From Streptomyces deccanensis (GTDB lineage Bacteria; Actinomycetota; Actinomycetes; Streptomycetales; Streptomycetaceae): DNA of 64,000 nucleotides. Under the pieces are notes generated by a model that was given only the letters and a program-made list of their open reading frames with translations, ran no database searches and was not told where the DNA came from. Position 1 is the stretch's first letter. Each line of letters begins with the position of its first letter. Of this stretch, positions 41,223 through 48,398 are shown piece after piece. The position numbers were made by a program, and so were the translations under genes. The DNA lies in the NCBI RefSeq assembly GCF_022385335.1, contig NZ_CP092431.1:1302001-1366000 (forward strand), read 5' to 3'.

Positions 41223-42601
41223 CGCGCGGTACCGCCGTCCAGGATGTCGAGCGGGTCGCCCGAGCAGGAGACCGCGGCGGTGCGCGCGGCCTTGACACGC
41301 GCGATCTGCTCGGACCACGGCAGGGCCTTGAGTTCCTTGAACACCGGGCCGGCCGTGGCCAGTTGGTCGGCCGGCGTGTGCAGCGCGCCGGGGAACGGCC
41401 GCAGATCCCCGAGGACCCAGCCCGCGACGACGCCCTGCGCGGCGAGTTCGCCGACCGTGCCGCTCTCGTTGGCGCTGCGGGCGAAGCAGATCGGTGCCAT
41501 GCCCTGCCCGAGGAGGGCGCGTGTCAACTGCTCGCCCCGCACGTCACCGAAGACGCCGTCGCCGAAGTCGATGAGCACGGCCGTGCGTGACCGCTCCGGC
41601 GGGTCGAAGATCCCCCGTCGGGCGGTGCTCTCCCGGACGGACGTGGGTGCCTCGCCGCCGAGGGCGTCCCGCATGAGGCGCAACGCCTCCTTCCCGGGGC
41701 CCGCGAGGCCGGCCAGCCGGTCCTGGTGCACGGCCGCCACGCACACCGGTCCGTCGCAGACCTGGGCCGCCGCGGCCTCGTCGACGACATAGACCCGGCG
41801 CGGGTCGGCGGGCAGGACGAGCAGGGCGATCACCGCGCCCGCCAGGACCGGTGAGAGGGCGAGCAGCCGGGCGCGCGGCGACGCGGCGGCGAGCAGCGCG
41901 AAGCCGGTCACCGCCATACCGAGGAGCCACACCGTCTGGCCGAGGTGCACGGGGGCGGAGAGGGTCAGGAACACGTCGCGCACCTCGTCCACCGCCGGTG
42001 AGAGCAGCGTGATCCGGCTCGACGCCCACGTCGGCGCCGGCAACGCGGGCTCCGTCGACATCCGCAGCAGGTTGACGAAGACGAAGGCGGCCACGGCCAG
42101 CGCGGGCGGGGTCAGCGGGGAGGGGAGGTGGCGTCCGATCCCCATGCCGAGCAGGGCCCCCGCGACGAGCGCGAGCAGGGCGACCAGCGAGATCGGCAGC
42201 CAGCCGAGGTGCGTGTACTCGGCGGCGCCGACCACCTGGGCCGCGCCCAGGAGCACGACGAGTGCGAAGGCCGAGGTCACCGTGGCGGCCATGGCGCCCG
42301 CGGTGGTGGCCGCGCGGTGGTGTGCGGGCCGCGGGGTGCTCGTCAGCAGCTCGGACATGCGCGACCGGTGGTCGCGCAGCCCCTGGAGGGCGCCGAGCGC
42401 CAGGGCGAGCGGCCACAGGACGGCCAGCAGGAACCGGGTCCACAGGGCCATGGACGTCCACTGGCTCGTCCACAGCGCGGCGCCCTTCCACCACGGTCCG
42501 CTCACCAGGTACAGGAGCGTCAGGGCGACGCAGAAGGACAGCACGCCGGCCCAGGGGGCGACGGAACGCCTCAGTTCGATGCGCAGGACACGGCCGTTCA
42601 C
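41219..42601 (-). CDS. ABC-2-like membrane subunit with a large extracytoplasmic domain
   Basis: A 460-residue protein starting at GTG, overlapping the ATPase stop (GTGA) and preceded by GGAAAGGGG. Seven or so transmembrane helices occupy residues 15-275, with the basic loop LQGLRDHRSRMSELLTSTPR typical of ABC-2 permeases. Residues about 285-460 form a soluble domain, probably extracytoplasmic, with a close cysteine pair (AQVCDGPVCVAAV) and further cysteines at PICFARS and AVSCSGDP that could form disulfides. This combined architecture is uncommon in ABC-2 subunits. It is the likely permease of the adjacent ATPase; the substrate is unknown. Confidence 0.8.
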   Translation of the reverse strand: MNGRVLRIELRRSVAPWAGVLSFCVALTLLYLVSGPWWKGAALWTSQWTSMALWTRFLLAVLWPLALALGALQGLRDHRSRMSELLTSTPRPAHHRAATTAGAMAATVTSAFALVVLLGAAQVVGAAEYTHLGWLPISLVALLALVAGALLGMGIGRHLPSPLTPPALAVAAFVFVNLLRMSTEPALPAPTWASSRITLLSPAVDEVRDVFLTLSAPVHLGQTVWLLGMAVTGFALLAAASPRARLLALSPVLAGAVIALLVLPADPRRVYVVDEAAAAQVCDGPVCVAAVHQDRLAGLAGPGKEALRLMRDALGGEAPTSVRESTARRGIFDPPERSRTAVLIDFGDGVFGDVRGEQLTRALLGQGMAPICFARSANESGTVGELAAQGVVAGWVLGDLRPFPGALHTPADQLATAGPVFKELKALPWSEQIARVKAARTAAVSCSGDPLDILDGGTAR

Positions 42602-43431
42602 CAGGTGCCCCTTTCCTGGCGGGGGTCGAGCAGCAGCGCCGAGTAGCCGCGCTCCAGCGGGCTGTCGCCCACGTGGTCGGGTCCGCCCGCGGCGGCCAGC
42701 TCGTCCGGGGTGCCCTGGAAGACCAGTCGGCCCTCGGCGAAGAGCACCACGTCGGTGCAGGCGGCGGCGACGTCCTCCACGAGATGGGTCGAGACGACGA
42801 CACAGGTGTCCGTGCCCAGCTCCTGCAACAGCTCGCGGAACCGCAGCCGTTGGGCCGGGTCGAGGCCGACCGTCGGTTCGTCGAGGAGCAGGATCGCGGG
42901 GTCGTTGACGATGGCCTGGGCGATACCGACGCGTCGCACCATGCCGCCCGACAGGGTTTTCATCCGCTCGTCGGCGCGGTCGGCGAGGCCGACCCGCTCG
43001 ATCGCCCGCTGCACCGCACCGGGGATGTCCGCTTTCGGCACCTCCTTCAGCCACGCCATGTACTCGACGAACTCGCGCACGGTGAACCGTTTGTAGTAGC
43101 CGAACTCCTGCGGCAGATAGCCGATCCGGCGGCGCAGCGCCCGGTGTTCGCCGAGACCTCCGGCCTGCTCGCCGAGCAGTTCCAGGGTGCCCTCGGCGGG
43201 GCGCAGCACGGTGGCCAGCGCCCGGATGAGGGTGGTCTTGCCGGCCCCGTTGGGTCCGAGCAGGCCGTGCACGCCGGTGCCGAGCGACAGGTCGAGCCCG
43301 TCGACGGCCATCCGTTTCCGACCGGCCCTCACCTTCAGCCCCGTGGCCCGGATCTCCCAGGCGTAGGGCGTCGGCGCGAGGTCGGCCGCGGTCAGCGCGG
43401 ACATCACGTGTGGTTCCTTCCGGTTGGTCAT
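42598..43431 (-). CDS. ABC transporter ATP-binding protein
   Basis: A 277-residue nucleotide-binding subunit with Walker A LLGPNGAGKTT, Q-loop IGYLPQEFGYYKRF, signature LSGGMVRRVGIAQ, Walker B AILLLDEPTVGLDP and switch histidine VVVSTHLVEDVAA. The start at 43431 overlaps the anti-sigma gene stop (ATGA); an internal ATG at 43404 has a better AAGGA ribosome site, so a shorter form is possible. It resembles bacitracin/lantibiotic-type (BcrA-like) and ABC-2 exporters. It is produced with two membrane proteins and an ECF sigma factor, suggesting an envelope-stress or antibiotic-induced efflux system. Confidence 0.93.
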   Translation of the reverse strand: MTNRKEPHVMSALTAADLAPTPYAWEIRATGLKVRAGRKRMAVDGLDLSLGTGVHGLLGPNGAGKTTLIRALATVLRPAEGTLELLGEQAGGLGEHRALRRRIGYLPQEFGYYKRFTVREFVEYMAWLKEVPKADIPGAVQRAIERVGLADRADERMKTLSGGMVRRVGIAQAIVNDPAILLLDEPTVGLDPAQRLRFRELLQELGTDTCVVVSTHLVEDVAAACTDVVLFAEGRLVFQGTPDELAAAGGPDHVGDSPLERGYSALLLDPRQERGTW

Positions 43432-44264
43432 CGATGGGCTCCCAGCACGGAGTACGCGCCCCTGCGGGCGATCACGACACCGATACCGAGCGTGAGGATC
43501 AGTCCCCAGACGGGCAGGCCGTCCGCCCGGAGGGCGAGGGGGGTGCGGCCGGTGGCCAGGGCGGGCGCCACGACCACGACGGCCCACACCGCGACCAGCG
43601 CGAGGGCGGCGCGGGTCACGCCGACGACACCGCCGAGCGCGAGGGTCGTCGAGGTGAACGCCAGGCAGGGCAGCAGCCACTGGGCGGCCGTCACGCCCGT
43701 CGCCCATCCGCCCACGAACAGCGCGGGCACGACCAGGACGAGCACGGCCACGGTGCGCCGCAGCACCAGGGGCAGCCCAGCCCTGGGCACGGAGGCCGTC
43801 AACTCGTAGGCCGGGTCCAGGCCGCGTGACCAGGAGGCGGCCACGCCGAGCACGGGCAGGACGGGGGAGAGCAGCAGCACCAGTGACACCTCGCCGGGGC
43901 CGGAGCCGTCTCCCGTGCCGGGGTCGGCGAGGTCGAACAGCAGCGCGAGCAGGGTGACGCTCATGACCATGGCCAGCCACGGCACCGTCGTGGGCGTCAG
44001 CCACGTCGCGAGCCGGGCCCACAGCCGTCGGCGGCGGGGCATCCTGGCGGTGGCGGCGAGCCGGGGGTCGAGGTCGGCCCGGACGGTGCCGACCAGGGCG
44101 GTCACGGCGGGCGCGGTCACGGCGACGGCGGCCGACAGCCGGTCCCGGCAGCTCCGGCAGGCCTCCAGATGGGCCTCCAGGGCCCACACCTCGTCGGCGG
44201 CGAGGTCGGTGTCGCCGCGCGCGTAACCGTCGATGAGCCGCGTCGAGGCGTGTTCCACGCTCAT
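43428..44264 (-). CDS. Zinc-finger anti-sigma factor fused to a polytopic membrane domain
   Basis: A 278-residue protein. The N-terminal 60 residues form a zinc-binding anti-sigma (zf-HC2) motif: WALEAHLEACRSCRDRLS holds His-x3-Cys-x2-Cys. The remaining 170 residues contain about six transmembrane helices rather than the usual single span. Its start overlaps the ECF sigma gene stop (ATGA), the standard arrangement for a cognate pair. It should hold the sigma factor at the membrane until a signal, probably envelope stress or the ABC substrate, releases it. The polytopic C-terminus could also be a transporter subunit, making this a bifunctional protein. Confidence 0.85.
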   Translation of the reverse strand: MSVEHASTRLIDGYARGDTDLAADEVWALEAHLEACRSCRDRLSAAVAVTAPAVTALVGTVRADLDPRLAATARMPRRRRLWARLATWLTPTTVPWLAMVMSVTLLALLFDLADPGTGDGSGPGEVSLVLLLSPVLPVLGVAASWSRGLDPAYELTASVPRAGLPLVLRRTVAVLVLVVPALFVGGWATGVTAAQWLLPCLAFTSTTLALGGVVGVTRAALALVAVWAVVVVAPALATGRTPLALRADGLPVWGLILTLGIGVVIARRGAYSVLGAHR

Positions 44265-44821
44265 GCCAGGGCCTTCCGCATCTCGGTCCGGGCCCGTCGG
44301 GCCCGGGTCTTGACCGTGCCCTCGGGCACGCCGAGCAGGACCGAGGTCTCCCGGACGGTCAGTCCGTCGAGCACCATGGCCTGCAGTACCGCTCTGAGTT
44401 CGGGTGCGAGGCGGCGCAGCGCGTCCCCGACGTCGCCGCCGACGGTCGCGGCGAGCGCCTCGTCCTCGGCGGCGGGCGCCACGGGGTGCGCGGCGGCCGC
44501 GGGCGGGGGTTCCGCGTGGTGGGCCCTGCGCCGGAACGCGTCGACGAGACGGCGGGCGGCGATCGTCCACAGCCAGCCGACGGCGGTCCCCCCGACGGCG
44601 GCCCCGGCGAACGCGCCCGCCGCGCGCCATACCGCCAGATACGTCTCCTGCATGACCTCGGCGACGATCTGCTCGTCGGCGCAACGGCGCCGCAGCCGGA
44701 CCGCCAGCCATGGCGCGGTGCGCCGGTACAGCTCGTCGAACGCCGCGCGGTCGCCCTTGGCCACGAGCCGGACGAGGCGCTCCTCGTCCGGCTCGCCCGC
44801 TGCCTTCCTGAGTGATCTCAC
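44261..44821 (-). CDS. ECF-family RNA polymerase sigma factor
   Basis: A 186-residue extracytoplasmic-function sigma factor. Region 2 is FDELYRRTAPWLAVRLRRR, then AEVMQETYLAVWRAAGAF; region 4 is MVLDGLTVRETSVLLGVP followed by EGTVKTRARRARTEM. The GTG at 44821 is preferred because region 2 begins soon after and an ECF-type promoter places transcription start on this codon, giving a leaderless mRNA; no proper ribosome site exists. An in-frame GTG at 44878 is an alternative. It heads a five-gene coupled operon with its anti-sigma factor and an ABC exporter and probably activates that operon. Confidence 0.92.
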   Translation of the reverse strand: MRSLRKAAGEPDEERLVRLVAKGDRAAFDELYRRTAPWLAVRLRRRCADEQIVAEVMQETYLAVWRAAGAFAGAAVGGTAVGWLWTIAARRLVDAFRRRAHHAEPPPAAAAHPVAPAAEDEALAATVGGDVGDALRRLAPELRAVLQAMVLDGLTVRETSVLLGVPEGTVKTRARRARTEMRKALA

Positions 44822-44827
44822 ACCCCC

Positions 44828-44857
44828 TAGACGTGGGGTCCGCGTGAGGGGTTTTCC
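44828..44857 (-). promoter_or_regulatory. ECF-type autoregulatory promoter, leaderless
   Basis: On the minus strand GGAAAACC (44850-44857), a 16-bp spacer and CGTCTA (44828-44833) match the common ECF consensus GGAAC(C)-N16-CGTC. Six bases later is the GTG start of the sigma gene, so transcription would begin at the start codon. Confidence 0.6.
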
Positions 44858-45112
44858 GTTCCGCGTGATCCCCGTCACACCCCGAGGGGCCCCGGACCGT
44901 CGAGGGAGATGGCCAAATCCGCAGTCACGGTCACCGTCGCGGTGGGGTACTCCTGAAGTCCTGGTTCGTTCTGCCTTCACCCTCACGTCGATCGGCGACC
45001 GCCGCCTTCGACACCGCCCGCCACATCCGTCACCGCGACCCCCTCGGCACCGCTCGCACGGTGATGCGTTGGCGGCAGAAGTGCAGAGATGGGACTATTT
45101 GTGCGTTTGTCG

Positions 45113-45138
45113 GGAACTCGCACCACGCAGCGGTCGTC
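45113..45138 (+). promoter_or_regulatory. ECF-type promoter candidate for the YbdK-like ligase gene
   Basis: GGAACT (45113-45118), a 16-bp spacer and CGTC (45135-45138) resemble the motif in front of the divergent sigma gene. The GTG start is 50 bp downstream. The rest of the 366-bp divergent gap shows no gene. Confidence 0.4.
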
Positions 45139-45187
45139 GACGGGCTCAGGCCCGGAGAGCGATCTCGGTACGGATGAGGGAGAAGCC

Positions 45188-46378
45188 GTGACCGTTCGTG
45201 TAGGCGTAGAGGAAGAGTTTCATGTTCTGGACGCGGAGAACGGGCGGCTGGTCCCCGGGGCCGGCGCGGTTCTCGGCCGACTCCCCGGACCCGAGTTCAA
45301 AGCCGAGCTCCAGCGGTCCGCGGTGGAATGGAACAGCCCCGTCCACTCGGCGCTCGACTCCCTGCACGACGATCTGCGCGGGGCACGGCGCCGGCTGGAC
45401 GACGCGGCCACCGGGCTCGGCCTGGCCGTCGTCGCGGCCGGGACCGTACCGTTCGCGCGGGTGACGCCCGGGGACGCGACCCCCGATTTCCGTTACCGGG
45501 CGCTGGTCGACGAATACCGGAAGGTCGCCGACGAGCAGCTCGTGTGCAGCGCGCAGGTCCATGTCGACGTGCCCGACCGGGACACGGCCGTCCGGGTCAT
45601 GTGCGGTGTCTCGCCGTGGCTGCCCCCGCTGCTGGCCCTGTCCGCCAGCTCGCCGTTCTGGCTCGGCGCGGACACGGGCTACGCGAGCTGGCGCACGATG
45701 CTGTGGCAGCGCTGGCCCACCGCCGGGCCCGTCGGCTGCTTCGGCGGGGCCGCCGACTACGACGCCGCGGTCGAGGACCTGATCCGCTCCGGCGTGATCA
45801 AGGACCCGGGGATGGTCTATTACGACCTGCGGCCGAGCGAACACCAGCGGACCCTGGAGCTGCGCATCTGCGACGCCTGCCCGCGCGCCGAGACGGTCGT
45901 CCTCATAGCGGGCCTCTTCCGGGCCCTCGTCGAGGACGCCAAGGCGGGCCTGGAGCAGCCCGGCGCGGGCTGCGACGGCAGGCACGAATGGCTGAGGGCC
46001 GCGGTCTGGCGGGCCGCCCAGGCGGGTCTGGAGGGCACCCTCGTCGACCCGGTCACCCGCGTCGCCGCGCCCGCCCCCGAGGTGGTGCGGGCCATGGTGA
46101 GCAGGCTGCGCCCGGTCCTGGAGGCCCTCGGCGACTGGGACACCGTCCGCACCCTCACCGAGGAGGCCCTGGCCCGGGGCAGCGCGGCCCACCGGCTGCG
46201 CGGGGTCGCCGAGCAGGAGGGCATGCTCGCCTGCGTGCGGGCGGCGGTCGCCGAGACGCGGGGCGATTACGGGCAGGGCACCGGCCCCGGAGCCGTCCGC
46301 CGGCCCGTGACCGCGGCCGGTGGGGCCGGCCCCGCCGGGACCTCGGCGGCGTACTCGGTCGAGTCCGTCGGCGGCTGA
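45188..46378 (+). CDS. YbdK-type carboxylate-amine ligase (GCS2 family)
   Basis: A 396-residue ATP-dependent ligase of the glutamate-cysteine ligase type 2 family. The start RVGVEEEFHVLDAENGRLVP carries the ATP/Mg-binding glutamates, followed by FKAELQRSAVEWNSPVHS, the segment SAQVHVDVPDRDTAVRV, LALSASSPFWLGADTGYASW and YYDLRPSEHQRTLELRICDA. E. coli YbdK has weak gamma-glutamylcysteine activity; the physiological amine is often unknown. GTG with GGGAG upstream. The last 30 residues are Gly/Ala-rich. Being upstream of the amidotransferase, it may form a gamma-glutamyl or similar amide bond in the same dipeptide pathway; this is inference. Confidence 0.9.
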   Translation: MTVRVGVEEEFHVLDAENGRLVPGAGAVLGRLPGPEFKAELQRSAVEWNSPVHSALDSLHDDLRGARRRLDDAATGLGLAVVAAGTVPFARVTPGDATPDFRYRALVDEYRKVADEQLVCSAQVHVDVPDRDTAVRVMCGVSPWLPPLLALSASSPFWLGADTGYASWRTMLWQRWPTAGPVGCFGGAADYDAAVEDLIRSGVIKDPGMVYYDLRPSEHQRTLELRICDACPRAETVVLIAGLFRALVEDAKAGLEQPGAGCDGRHEWLRAAVWRAAQAGLEGTLVDPVTRVAAPAPEVVRAMVSRLRPVLEALGDWDTVRTLTEEALARGSAAHRLRGVAEQEGMLACVRAAVAETRGDYGQGTGPGAVRRPVTAAGGAGPAGTSAAYSVESVGG

Positions 46379-46503
46379 CATCCGAGCGGCGGCGTGAGGG
46401 GCAGGCACCGGCTCTCGCGCCCCGCGACACGGCGCGGAACGCCCGACGCGGCAGCGTCCTCCGCCCGTGGTGCCGGTGCCACCGTGATCAAGGAGTGGCT
46501 CGC

Positions 46504-46614
46504 ATGCCCAGCAGCAAGACGGAGACGCACCCGAAACGCACCGGCTCCCGCTCGATCGAGGCCTCGCCCCCGGGACCGGCCGACGCGGACCCCCTGCGAG
46601 GAGGTGCGGTCTGA
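46504..46614 (+). CDS. 36-residue ORF upstream of the amidotransferase
   Basis: An ATG preceded by AAGGAG at good spacing opens a 36-codon frame whose TGA overlaps the amidotransferase ATG (TGATG). The peptide begins with a Lys/Arg/Thr-rich part (PSSKTETHPKRTGSRSIEAS) and ends in a Pro/Asp/Gly-rich part (PADADPLRGGAV). The ribosome site of the next gene (GAGGAGGT) is inside it, so at the least it couples translation. It could be a leader peptide, a peptide substrate for the neighbouring enzymes, or a small accessory protein. No family was recognised. Confidence 0.6.
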   Translation: MPSSKTETHPKRTGSRSIEASPPGPADADPLRGGAV

Positions 46615-48398
46615 TGTGCGGTCTGAGCGGAGAGATCCGCTTCGACGGCGGACGGCCCGACCTGGCCGCCGTCGAGCGCATCACCGACCGACTCGCTCCC
46701 CGTGGCCCGGACGGCAGGGGCCTGTGGTCGCAGAACGCCGTCGCCCTGGGGCACCGCAGGTTGAAGATCATCGACCTGTCCGAGTGCGGGGCCCAGCCGA
46801 TGACGGACCCCGGGGGCCGGATCGCCGGTGTCTTCAACGGCTGCGTCTACAACTACAAGGAGTTGCGTGAGGAACTGCGCGGCCTCGGCCACCGCTTCTT
46901 CTCCGGCTCCGACACCGAGGTGGTGCTCAAGGCCTACCAGCAGTGGGGCACCTCCTGCGTCGACCACTTCTACGGCATGTTCGCCTTCGCCATCGCCGAA
47001 CAGGACACCGGACGCCTGGTACTGGCCCGTGACCGGCTGGGCATCAAACCGCTGTACCTGGCCCAGGCGCCGGGGCGGCTGCGGTTCGCCTCCTCGCTGC
47101 CCGCCCTCCTGGCGGGCGGCGGCGTCGACACCTCGCTCGACCCGGTCGCGCTGCACCAGTACCTGAGCTGGCACGCCACGGTCGCCGCACCGCGCACCGT
47201 GCTCGCGGGCGTGCGCAAACTCCCCGCGGCCACCGTGCGGGTGGTGGAGCCGGACGGCAGCCACCGCGACATCCGCTACTGGCAGCCGTCGTACACCCGC
47301 AGGCCCGAGGACGCGGGGATGGACGCGGACGACTGGCGGGACGCGGTGCTCGACGCGCTGCGCACCGCCGTACGCCGGCGCATGGTCGCCGACGTGCCCG
47401 TGGGCGTCCTGCTGTCGGGCGGCCTCGACTCCAGCCTGATCGTGGCGCTGCTGGCCGACGAGGGGCAGCGCGATCTCGCCACGTTCAGCGTGGGCTTCGA
47501 GTCCGAGGGCGGCGAGGAGGGCGACGAGTTCCCCTACTCGGACCTGGTCGCCCGGCGTTTCGGCACCGACCACCACCAGCTGATGGTGCCCTCGGACCGC
47601 GTGTCGACGGCCCTGGACGCGGCGATCGAGGCGATGAGCGAGCCGATGGTCAGCCATGACGTGGTGGCCTTCCACCTGCTCGCCGAACAGGTCGCGAAGG
47701 AGGTGAAGGTCGTGCAGAGCGGCCAGGGCGCCGACGAGGTCTTCGCCGGCTACCACTGGTACCCGGACATCGCCGCCGCCCCGAGGGAGCGGGCGGCCGA
47801 GGCGTACGCCGAGACGTACTTCGACCGGTCGCACGCCGACCTCGCCGGAATGCTGCGACCACGCTTCCTGGCCGACCACGACGTGTCCGATCGCTTCGTG
47901 CGGGAGCACATGGCCCGCCCGGGCGCCGAGACCGCGCTCGACGCGGCGCTGCGGCTCGACGCCGACGTGATGCTCGTCGACGATCCGGTCAAGCGCGTCG
48001 ACAACATGACCATGGACTGGGGCCTGGAGGCCCGGACCCCGTTCCTCGACCACGAGCTGGTGGAGCTGGCCGCCGTCTGCCCGCCGGAGCTCAAGCTCGC
48101 CGACGGCGGCAAGGGGATCCTCAAGGCCGCCGGACGCCGGGTCCTGCCCGCCGAGGTCGTCGACCGGCCGAAGGGGTACTTCCCGGTCCCCGCCGTCAAG
48201 CACATGGCGGGCCCCGTACTGGGCAGGGTCCGTGAGGCGCTGTCCGCGCCCGAGGCCAGGTCGCGCGGCGTCTTCCGGGACGACTACGTGGCCCGGCTGC
48301 TGGCGGCCCCGGACGAACACCGCGCCAGGCGTGGGGCGAACGAGCTGTGGCAGGTAGCTTTGCTGGAGATATGGCTGCAAACGCACGGAATCAGGTGA
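46614..48398 (+). CDS. N-acetylglutaminylglutamine-type amidotransferase (asparagine synthase family)
   Basis: A 594-residue class II glutamine amidotransferase. Cys2 is the nucleophile (MCGLSGEIRFDG), with RLAPRGPDGRGLWSQNAVA, FNGCVYNYKELREELRGLG and SGSDTEVVLKAY in the glutaminase half, and the ATP pyrophosphatase loop VLLSGGLDSSLIVAL near residues 265-272 in the synthetase half. The wording FDG-x-x-PDLAAV and LIKPLYLA-like segments follow the branch that amidates N-acetylglutaminylglutamine, a compatible solute, more closely than AsnB. In Pseudomonas and Sinorhizobium this enzyme is encoded beside the dipeptide synthetase Ngg; no such gene is here. Ordinary asparagine synthetase remains an alternative. 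Confidence 0.85.
   Translation: MCGLSGEIRFDGGRPDLAAVERITDRLAPRGPDGRGLWSQNAVALGHRRLKIIDLSECGAQPMTDPGGRIAGVFNGCVYNYKELREELRGLGHRFFSGSDTEVVLKAYQQWGTSCVDHFYGMFAFAIAEQDTGRLVLARDRLGIKPLYLAQAPGRLRFASSLPALLAGGGVDTSLDPVALHQYLSWHATVAAPRTVLAGVRKLPAATVRVVEPDGSHRDIRYWQPSYTRRPEDAGMDADDWRDAVLDALRTAVRRRMVADVPVGVLLSGGLDSSLIVALLADEGQRDLATFSVGFESEGGEEGDEFPYSDLVARRFGTDHHQLMVPSDRVSTALDAAIEAMSEPMVSHDVVAFHLLAEQVAKEVKVVQSGQGADEVFAGYHWYPDIAAAPRERAAEAYAETYFDRSHADLAGMLRPRFLADHDVSDRFVREHMARPGAETALDAALRLDADVMLVDDPVKRVDNMTMDWGLEARTPFLDHELVELAAVCPPELKLADGGKGILKAAGRRVLPAEVVDRPKGYFPVPAVKHMAGPVLGRVREALSAPEARSRGVFRDDYVARLLAAPDEHRARRGANELWQVALLEIWLQTHGIR

Noticed and set aside
46614..48398. Plain annotation as housekeeping asparagine synthetase AsnB
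   Set aside because: The N-terminal wording and the neighbourhood fit the N-acetylglutaminylglutamine branch better, although the distinction needs a phylogeny and is kept open in the entry.
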